Source of the DNA: Croceicoccus sp. YJ47
Lineage (GTDB): Bacteria; Pseudomonadota; Alphaproteobacteria; Sphingomonadales; Sphingomonadaceae
Length of the DNA: 64,000 bases
Direction: 5' to 3'
NCBI RefSeq assembly: GCF_016745095.1
Contig: NZ_CP067087.1
Span: forward strand, 2,964,501-3,028,500
The position numbers and the translations under genes are program-made. This document shows, in pieces, positions 57,181 through 64,000 of the stretch; within the stretch, counting starts at the first letter, position 1, and each line of letters opens with the position of its first letter. The notes under the pieces are model-generated. The model saw only the letters and a program-made list of their open reading frames with translations. It was not told where the DNA came from and made no database searches.

Positions 57181-59169
57181 ATGATCAAGTCGATCCCGCT
57201 GAACAAACTCGTCCAGTCTCCCCGCAATGTCCGTCGTCACAGCGATCCGGCGGCAGATGCCGAACTCAAAGCCAGCATTGCAGCGCATGGATTGCTGCAG
57301 AACCTGATCGTCCGCCCCGCTGCCAAGGGCAAATTCGAGGTCGAAGCTGGGGAGCGTCGTCGCCGCGCGATGCTTGCGCTCGCAGACGAAAAGATCTTCG
57401 CCCGCGATCATGAAGTCATGTGCTTGGTCGTCGACGACAGCGCCGAAGCCGCCGTCGAGACCAGCCTCGCCGAGAATTTCCACCGCCTCGCCATGAACCC
57501 AGCCGATGAAGCCCAAGCTTTTGCCGCGCTTGTCGCATGCGGCGCGACCGTCGAAGACGTTGCGCGCCGTTTCGGCCTGACGGTCCGCTTCGTCGAGGGC
57601 CGTCTGCGCCTCGCGACGCTTGCGCCCGTCGTGTTCGAGGCACTGGCGTCCGGGGAAATCACCCTCGACATTGCCAAGGCCTTTGGTGCGACTTCCGACC
57701 AGGAAATCCAGGCTTGCGTTTTTGAGCAGGTCTCCTCGGCCTACTACGCGCCCAATCCCGACAGCGTTAGGCGCATGGTCCTCTCCGGGACTGTCCGAGG
57801 CAGCGATCCGCGAGCACGGCTTATCGGCCGCGATGCCTACGTCGCTGCCGGCGGCCGGATCGAGCGCGAACTGTTCGATGACGACGACAGCGAATCCTGG
57901 GTCGATGTTGCGCTGCTCGAAGCCCTTGCCGCGGCAAAGATGGAAGAGCAGGCCAAAGCCCTCGCCGCCGAGCAGGGTCTTGCCTGGGTCAAGCCGACGC
58001 TCGATCCCTATGCCAGCCACGATCTGGTCGAAGGGCTAGTCCGGCTTCCGACCGAACCGGCGCCATTGACCGACGCAGAATTGGCGAGGCTCGACGAACT
58101 CGATGCCTCCTATGACGAGCACGCGGCGATCCTTGAAGACGAGGACAGTGCCGAGGATGCCGTGGCTGCAGCCGAAACGGCTATCGAGGCCATCGAACGC
58201 GAATGCCAGGAAATCCGTGCCCGACCGCCGGTTATCGCGCCGGAGCTCAAGGCCGAGGCGGGAATGGTGCTGGTGCTCTCCCGCGATGGCACGCCGGTTC
58301 TCCAGCCGGTGTTCTACGGCGAGCGTCAGGCTGAACCCGCCGAAGCCGACGACGGGATCGAAGTCGTTGCAGGCGAAGAAGGTTCGGACAGGCGCCGGAC
58401 CACCTTGTCGAAACGTCTGATCGACGAACTCGCGATGCAGCGCCGCGATGTTCTCGCACTTCACGTTGCATCTGATCCCGGGCTGGCGCTCGACATCATG
58501 GTCTTCACCCTCGCCGATGCCGATACCCACGACTGGCGGGCACGCCCTTCGACCACGCTGCGCGCGCCTGTTCCAGCAGGCCCGATCATCGGCTTCGAAG
58601 CCAAGGATGCGTCGGCGAGCAGCGCGCTTGCTGAGTTCAGATCCGGCCTCGACGAAAGCTGGCGTGCGGGCACCGATGCGACTGCCCGCTTTGACCTGTT
58701 TCGCGCGCTGCCTGATGACTGCCGCGCTGCCTGGCTGGGCTATGTCGTAGCCCGGTCGCTCGAGGCAAGCCTCAACATGACGGGCGAGCGTCAGCTGCCG
58801 TTCCAGGATCACCTTGGCAGCCTGATCGGCATCGACATGGCGCAGTGGTGGCGGCCGACCGCGGCCAACTACTTCGACCGCGTGTCGAAGCAGGTGATCC
58901 TCAATGCGCTGACAGATGTCGGCGGTCTCGAGCTCTCCTCGCGCTTCGCCTCGGTCAAGAAGGGTGACCTCGCGATGAGCGCCGAGCGCGTCTTTGCGGG
59001 CACCTACATCACCGAGGTCGAGGTTCGCGAAAAGGCCCTAGCCTGGGTGCCCGAGGTCATGCGCTTCGCTTGCCCTGCGGCGGATGCTGGCGAAGCAGAG
59101 ATCGACCCCGCTGGAGCGGAGCAGGGCGGTGACGACGAAGATGAGTCCCCCCGCGAGCTGGCCGCCTGA
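57181..59169 (+). CDS. ParB/Srx-family DNA-binding protein
   Basis: A 662-residue protein. The N-terminal ParB/sulfiredoxin nucleotide-binding domain shows IPLNKLVQSPRNVRRHSDPA, IAAHGLLQNLIVRP and VEAGERRRRAMLAL; the helix-turn-helix is VEDVARRFGLTVRFVEGRL. A long acidic C-terminal half is typical of the large ParB-like proteins on plasmids and integrative elements. Likely partition or regulatory role; no parA is adjacent. Confidence 0.82.
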   Translation: MIKSIPLNKLVQSPRNVRRHSDPAADAELKASIAAHGLLQNLIVRPAAKGKFEVEAGERRRRAMLALADEKIFARDHEVMCLVVDDSAEAAVETSLAENFHRLAMNPADEAQAFAALVACGATVEDVARRFGLTVRFVEGRLRLATLAPVVFEALASGEITLDIAKAFGATSDQEIQACVFEQVSSAYYAPNPDSVRRMVLSGTVRGSDPRARLIGRDAYVAAGGRIERELFDDDDSESWVDVALLEALAAAKMEEQAKALAAEQGLAWVKPTLDPYASHDLVEGLVRLPTEPAPLTDAELARLDELDASYDEHAAILEDEDSAEDAVAAAETAIEAIERECQEIRARPPVIAPELKAEAGMVLVLSRDGTPVLQPVFYGERQAEPAEADDGIEVVAGEEGSDRRRTTLSKRLIDELAMQRRDVLALHVASDPGLALDIMVFTLADADTHDWRARPSTTLRAPVPAGPIIGFEAKDASASSALAEFRSGLDESWRAGTDATARFDLFRALPDDCRAAWLGYVVARSLEASLNMTGERQLPFQDHLGSLIGIDMAQWWRPTAANYFDRVSKQVILNALTDVGGLELSSRFASVKKGDLAMSAERVFAGTYITEVEVREKALAWVPEVMRFACPAADAGEAEIDPAGAEQGGDDEDESPRELAA

Positions 59170-59336
59170 CCTCCTCCTGACAGGCACAGCCACTCGCACC
59201 TCGTGAAGCGGTCCTTCGGCTTATGCCGGAGGGCCGCTTCCTTTTTGGAAAGAGAGCGGAGGGGGCGCGGGAACCTGTGGCACTGACCGGCGAACCTGTC
59301 GCCAGCTGTCCGGATGCCTCAATCAGGAGAACTATC

Positions 59337-60065
59337 ATGGCCTATCGCAAGGGGCAGGGCGGCGGCCTGTCGCCCGCCACACGTATCACCCAGGAAATCA
59401 TCGCCCGTCTGGAAGCGGGCACGAAGCCGTGGATCAAGCCGTGGCGCGGTGTCCCGGTCTCCCGGCCCTTACGGGCCTGTGGGATCCCGTACCGCGGCAT
59501 GAACGTGTTCTGGCTCTGGATGGTCGCCGATATGTGCGGCTACGCATCGCCGTTCTGGATGACCTACAACCAGGCAAAATCGCTCGGAGCCCAGGTCCGC
59601 AAGGGCGAGAAGTCGACCATCGCGATCTTCTACAAGAGCTACACCAAGGAGGTCGAAGCCCCCGATACCGGCGAAAAGACCGATGAAGCCCGCAGGGTGC
59701 TGAAGGCCTATCCAGTCTTCAACGCCGATCAGGTCGACGGTCTGCCCGAGCGCTTCCGTCCGGCTGCAACGCTTGAGCTCGTCGAGCCTGAAGGACGCGA
59801 GGCCGAGCTCGACGCCTTCTTCGCCGCCATACCTGTCAATCTGCGCCACCAGGGCTGCGAGGCTTATTACGAACCGACTGCGGATCGTGTCACGATGCCG
59901 CCGACGAGCCTGTTTTCCGGCTTCGACCACTATTATGCCACGCTCGCCCATGAGGTATGTAACATCGCAAGTGTCCTCATTTCGAGGACAGTCGATGGCC
60001 TCCTCACTTTGGTTGCGCGGCACCATCGCAGGGCCTGCCTTGCGATGTCAGGACGGGAGTCCTGA
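59337..60065 (+). CDS. ArdC-type antirestriction protein, C-terminally truncated
   Basis: A 242-residue protein. The ArdC N-terminal ssDNA-binding domain is intact (TRITQEIIARLEAGTKPWIK, YNQAKSLGAQVRKGEKSTIA). The metalloprotease domain stops right after YYATLAHE: the H and E of HExxH are the last matching residues, and the following 31 codons belong to a palindromic insert. The zinc site is therefore incomplete. It may still bind DNA. An intact paralogue follows. Confidence 0.7.
   Translation: MAYRKGQGGGLSPATRITQEIIARLEAGTKPWIKPWRGVPVSRPLRACGIPYRGMNVFWLWMVADMCGYASPFWMTYNQAKSLGAQVRKGEKSTIAIFYKSYTKEVEAPDTGEKTDEARRVLKAYPVFNADQVDGLPERFRPAATLELVEPEGREAELDAFFAAIPVNLRHQGCEAYYEPTADRVTMPPTSLFSGFDHYYATLAHEVCNIASVLISRTVDGLLTLVARHHRRACLAMSGRES
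59962..60048. repeat. branched palindromic element truncating ArdC
   Basis: Outer 10-base perfect arms ACATCGCAAG (59962-59971) and CTTGCGATGT (60039-60048) enclose TGTCCTC-ATTTC-GAGGACA (59972-59990) and CGATGG/CCATCG. The whole 87-base unit would fold as a three-way junction. It lies where the ArdC active site should continue, so it is probably a mobile palindrome (REP/MITE-like) or a deletion scar. Confidence 0.55.
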
Positions 60066-60067
60066 TC

Positions 60068-60955
60068 ATGCGTAACTCCGAACGCACCGATATCTACACG
60101 CGCGTCACCAACGAGATCGTCGCAGCCATCGAGGCTGGCGCGGGCGAGTGGCGCATGCCCTGGCACCATGACGGTTCGGCCATCACGCGGCCGATCAACG
60201 CCGTGTCACGCAAGGCCTATAGAGGGGCCAACATCCTGTCTTTGTGGATTGCCGCTCAGGCCAACGGGTATACCTCGGGGCTCTGGGCAAGCTACCGGCA
60301 GTGGCAGTCGCTGGGTGCGCAAGTCCGCAAAGGTGAGCACGCAACTACGATCGTCTTCTGGAAGATTAGCCAGCGCGGCGAACAGACAGACGATCAGGAC
60401 GATTCAGGCGGCCATGTTCGCATGTTCGCGCGCGGATACAGCGTGTTCAACGAGGCCCAGGTGGAGGGCTACGTTGCGCCCGCGATTGCCGTCCTCTCTG
60501 AGGAAGAACGCGTCGCCCGTGCCGAGGAGTTCTTCGCCAACCTCGGCATCGCGACCATCCACGGCGGCAACGAAGCCTATTATTTGCCGTCGAAGGACCG
60601 GATCCATATGCCACCGTTTTCCCAGTTCAAGGATCAAGCCGCCTACTATGGCACGCTTTTCCACGAAGGACTCCACGCGACAGGAGCGCCCCATCGGTGC
60701 GACCGCGACTTGAGCGGGCGGTTCGGCTCTGACCGATACGCCATGGAGGAGGTTACGGCCGAGCTCGGGACCGCCCAACTGCTCGCCGAACTTGGCATCG
60801 CCCATCATCCCAGACCCGACCATGCCGCGTATATTGCCTCGTGGCTTAAGGTGCTCAAGGCCGATGCACGCGCCATATTCACTGTCGCAAGCAAGGCGCA
60901 GGCAGGCGTGGACTGGATGCATGGACAGCAACCGGATTTAGCTCAGGCAGCCTGA
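60068..60955 (+). CDS. ArdC-type antirestriction protein
   Basis: A 295-residue protein. ArdC N-domain (TDIYTRVTNEIVAAIEAGAG, WQSLGAQVRKGEHATTIVFW) then the zinc metalloprotease part with HEGLH (H199, E200, H203) and ATGAPHRCDRDLSGRFGSD, YAMEEVTAELGTAQLL. Complete, unlike the neighbour. Such proteins protect incoming DNA from restriction during conjugation. The Shine-Dalgarno GGGAG lies in the loop of hairpin AGGAC-GGGA-GTCCT (60050-60063). Confidence 0.85.
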   Translation: MRNSERTDIYTRVTNEIVAAIEAGAGEWRMPWHHDGSAITRPINAVSRKAYRGANILSLWIAAQANGYTSGLWASYRQWQSLGAQVRKGEHATTIVFWKISQRGEQTDDQDDSGGHVRMFARGYSVFNEAQVEGYVAPAIAVLSEEERVARAEEFFANLGIATIHGGNEAYYLPSKDRIHMPPFSQFKDQAAYYGTLFHEGLHATGAPHRCDRDLSGRFGSDRYAMEEVTAELGTAQLLAELGIAHHPRPDHAAYIASWLKVLKADARAIFTVASKAQAGVDWMHGQQPDLAQAA

Positions 60956-61032
60956 CCGATCAGACGATTGTCTGCGCATGCAGCGCTTGCCATTTCCACG
61001 CTTGCAGGGCAGAGCGACGGGCATTCGCAAGG

Positions 61033-61078
61033 ACCCGGTGAGATTCCGGGTGGCTATCCCGGCCGCCGATCCGCCGGG
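61033..61078 (+). promoter_or_regulatory. structured leader before sulP
   Basis: Two strong adjacent hairpins, ACCCGG-TGAGATT-CCGGGT (61033-61051) and CCCGGC-CGCCGATCC-GCCGGG (61058-61078), lie about 80-120 bases before the transporter start, with no gene in between. A structured leader is plausible; the alphaproteobacterial sul1 RNA class, known upstream of sulfate transporters, is a possible match but I cannot confirm the fold. Confidence 0.35.
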
Positions 61079-61155
61079 CAACCGGCACATGGATAGCGAA
61101 CGCCAGTCCCCATGAGCGGGCGCTGGGCCCGTGTGCTGCGTTTGATCCAGGTCAC

Positions 61156-62529
61156 ATGAGAACCATGCTTTCCCGTTTCCGGTCCGAATGGTCCGTCAAT
61201 GCCGTCGAAGCGCGACACGACATCCTTGCCGGTATCGTCGTCGCACTTGCCCTCATCCCCGAGGCAATCGGCTTTTCCATCATTGCCGGGGTTGACCCCC
61301 GGGTCGGGCTCTACGCTTCCGTCGCGATCGCCATCATCATCTCGTTGCTGGGAGGGCGATCAGCCATGATCTCGGCAGCAACCGCGGCGGTGGCCGTCGT
61401 GGTCATTCCGCTGGTACGCGACCACGGGGTTGAGTATCTGTTCGCCGCCACGATCCTGATGGGGATTATACAGATCATTGCAGGAGTGCTTCGGCTTGAC
61501 CTCCTGATGCAGTTTGTGTCGCGTTCGGTCATTACCGGCTTCGTCAACGCGCTGGCGATCCTGATATTCATGGCCCAGCTACCTCAGCTGACCGACGTCA
61601 CTTGGCACACTTACGCAATGGTTGGCGCAGGACTTGCCATCATTTACCTCTTCCCTCGCGTTACTAATGCGGTTCCGTCTCCGCTCGTGGCGATCGTTGT
61701 TCTCGCCGTTGCCAGCATCAGCCTTGACCTCCCCGTTCGCACCGTCGGCGACATGGGACAATTGCCTGAAGGCCTCCCTTCTTTTGCGCTGCCCAACATT
61801 CCGCTTACGCTCGACACCCTGCGGATCATTGCACCCTATTCGTTCACTATGGCTGCGGTCGGCCTGCTCGAGTCGATGCTTACCGCACAGATCGTCGACG
61901 ACATGACCCACACTGACAGCAACAAGCAGCGTGAGTGCGTTGGTCAGGGCAGCGCCAACATCGCTGCCGCGCTGGTCGGCGGCATGGGCGGTTGCGCAAT
62001 GATCGGCCAGTCGGTGATCAACGTGACCTCGGGCGGGCGCAAGCGCTTGTCGACCTTCGTCGCAGGCGCATTCCTGCTGTTCCTACTGGTGGCGCTTGGA
62101 CCCGTTGTCGGGCAGATCCCGATGCCCGCGCTTGTCGCCGTCATGATCATGGTGTCGATTGGCACATTCAGTTGGAACTCGATCCCCAACCTGAGACGTC
62201 ATCCGCCGACGTCGTCGGTGGTCATGCTGGTAACCGTTGCTGTCGTCGTGCTGACCCACGATCTTGCGCAGGGTGTGCTGGCAGGTGTTTTGCTCTCGGG
62301 CATCTTTTTTACGGGCAAAGTCCGGAGCATGTTCGCGGTTAGGCGGATCATGGCCGATGACGGCGCGACTGTGGTCTATCAGGTTCGCGGCGAGATTTTC
62401 TTTGCTTCGGTAGACCGCTTTGTCCGCTCGTTCGAGGACGAGCAGGGGCGGTCGGTTACAATCGACGTAACACGCGCGCACTTCTGGGACAGGTCGTGTA
62501 AAAACGCGTTGGCAGACGAACGGCGCTGA
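61156..62529 (+). pseudogene. SulP-family anion transporter, truncated in STAS domain
   Basis: 457 codons. Ten or more membrane segments are seen, with the family motifs [20 protein letters not shown] and GLLESMLTAQIVDDMTHTDS. The cytoplasmic STAS domain starts (TVVYQVRGEIFFASVDRFVR) but breaks after SVTIDVTRAHFWD at about 62,490, followed by 13 foreign codons. The break coincides with the edge of the IS1182-type element. STAS is usually needed for folding or regulation, so it is probably inactive. Confidence 0.82.
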
Positions 62530-62562
62530 TTTTGGATTGGCGCGGAAGGTTTCCGTCCACCC

Positions 62563-63999
62563 TCAGGTCTGGATTGCGGCGATCATCGCCGGGACACCGA
62601 GGATGGCGACCAGCCTTTTGAAGTTATAGGCCAGGATGTGGAGACTGGCTTCCGTTCTGACGTGTTTTAGCGTCTTCATTTGGAAGTGGGTCGAGCCCAT
62701 CCAGGATTTCAGCGTGCCGAACGGATGCTCGACCGTCTGTCGGCGGATTCGCATCGCATCTGGCCTAAGATCGAGGCGACGCTCCATTGCCTCTACGACT
62801 GCCTCATGCTCCCATCGTCTGACCCGCCGTTCCTTGCCGGTCGTGCATTGGTCATGGAGCGCGCAACTCTGGCAGTTCGAGCTCCAGTAGCTATGCATCG
62901 TCAACCCGTCCTCGACCGAGGTGTAACGATAGATCAGATCTTCGCCGGCGGGGCATCGATAAACGTTTTCCTGCTCCAGGTAGACGAAGTCCGGTTTGCC
63001 GAAGCGGCCTTGTGCCTTTGACCCCGAGGTAAGCGGTCTGGGCACGAAGGCGGTGACGCCCATGCCCTCGCAGGTCCGGATATCCTCACCCTTGAAGTAA
63101 CCCTTGTCGGCAATGGCATCCAGAGCCTTCACGCCCATCGCATCCTTGGCTTTCGCCGCCATGGATGAGAGCTGTCCGCGATCATACCCAGTGTTCAAGA
63201 GCTCGTGCGCGACAATGAGGTGGTGCTCGGCATCGACGGCCGCTTGGAGATTGTAGCCGACGATGCTTGTGCCGCGGCCCGCGCTCGCCATGGCACGCGC
63301 GTCCGGATCGGTCAGCGACACCTGCTGGTCCGGTGCATTCCGGACTTCCTCTTCACGCGTTGCTAGGTCCCGCATCTGTGCACGCAACCGAGCGATCTTC
63401 TCCGTCAGTCGCTTTGCCTTCGGCTCGGCAATGTCGCTTTCTTCGCGGTCGGCACGATCAAGCGCGTCGAGATACCGGTCGATATTGTCCTGCACCTGCT
63501 TCATCCGCGAGGCGACTTTCGCTGCGGTGTAATTCTTGTCGCGGTTGTTAACCGCCTTCATCTTGCTGCCGTCGATCGCGACAACCGCGCGCGTAAACAG
63601 GCCCAATCGCCGGCACAGAACGATGAACTGGCTGCACACAGACTGGATCGCAGCGCTGTTTGCCTGGCGGAAGTTGGCGATCGTCTTGAAGTCGGGCGCC
63701 AATCGCCCCGTCAGCCACATCAACTCAATATTCCGCTGGGCTTCACGCTCGAGCCGCCGGCTCGACTGGACTCGGTTCAGATAGCCGTAGAGGTAAATCT
63801 TGAGCATCGTTGCAGGATGATAGGCGGGACGGCCCGTCTCAGCCGGCGTCATTCCGGCGAACTCCAGCGCCTTCAAATCGAGCGCATCAATGAAGGCCTC
63901 GATCGCCCGAACCGGGTTGTCTTCCGACACGTAATCATCGAGCGATGCTGGCAGCAAATAGTCCTGCCGACGGTCTTCCCCTTGGACGAAACGAGCCAT
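62563..63999 (-). mobile_element. IS1182-type transposase gene
   Basis: A complete 478-residue transposase. N-terminal helix-turn-helix region (AYHPATMLKIYLYGYLNR, SRRLEREAQRNIELMWLTG), then the catalytic core with D in VVAIDGSKMKAVNNRDKNY, D in NLQAAVDAEHHLIVAHEL, and the later DAIADKGYFKGEDI and HPFGTLKSWMG. CPAGEDL and CALHDQC are typical of the family. The insertion begins at about 62,491 inside sulP; the other end lies beyond the window. Confidence 0.9.
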
Positions 64000-64000
64000 T

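Noticed and set aside
1-64000. CRISPR array
   Set aside because: No regularly spaced short repeats were seen; the only direct repeats are the junction repeats at 33,963-36,519.

Overview
The window reads as chromosomal DNA of an alphaproteobacterium, most likely a sphingomonad (Sphingomonadaceae or Erythrobacteraceae). It is GC-rich, and the short host segment carries genes of sphingomonad type (DUF3034, truncated globin, a small conserved GFRKPFK protein). Two integrated elements flank about 6 kb of host DNA. Assignments come from motifs and gene order read by eye; no database search was run.

Element A (1 to about 36,669) is a nearly complete temperate siphovirus-type prophage with an HK97-like head. 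A leftward run of tiny coupled genes (1-3,302) and a LexA/CI-type repressor (3,851-4,519) face a rightward early operon: Cro-like protein, cytosine and adenine methyltransferases, a DnaA-domain protein, a DUF1064 nuclease and a primase-helicase. A three-branched RNA and an intrinsic terminator (13,263-13,387) separate this from the late genes: HNH, TerS, TerL, portal, ClpP-type protease, capsid, connectors, tail tube, frameshifted chaperones, tape measure, tail tip, SGNH hydrolase fibre, lysozyme, holin-like proteins and Rz/Rz1. Two minus-strand cargo genes interrupt the tail genes. A leftward cluster including an ATP-grasp protein ends at a 3' tRNA-Met fragment (36,626-36,669), read as the right attachment site. 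The integrase and other end lie outside the window.

Host segment (about 36,670-42,730): a small membrane protein, an aldo/keto reductase, a truncated globin with DUF3034, a cupredoxin-like secreted protein and a GGDEF-EAL sensor.

Element B (42,731 to beyond 64,000) starts at a 3' tRNA-Lys fragment followed by a tyrosine integrase, and looks like a conjugative or mobilizable island: lytic transglycosylase, Toprim protein, strawberry-notch helicase, ParB-like protein and tandem ArdC antirestriction genes. Its defence cargo is a Xre/RES toxin-antitoxin pair, a DUF6933 protein and a type II CBASS operon (CD-NTase, Cap2 E2-E1, Cap3 JAB protease, Cap4 nuclease-SAVED effector). The Cap2 reading frame is broken in its E2 part. 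At the right edge a SulP transporter is cut inside its STAS domain by an IS1182-type element.

Best candidates for follow-up: the broken Cap2 frame, the two-frame region over the cytosine methyltransferase, the branched RNA with terminator before the packaging genes, the GGGAAAG frameshift, and the branched palindrome that replaces the ArdC active site.
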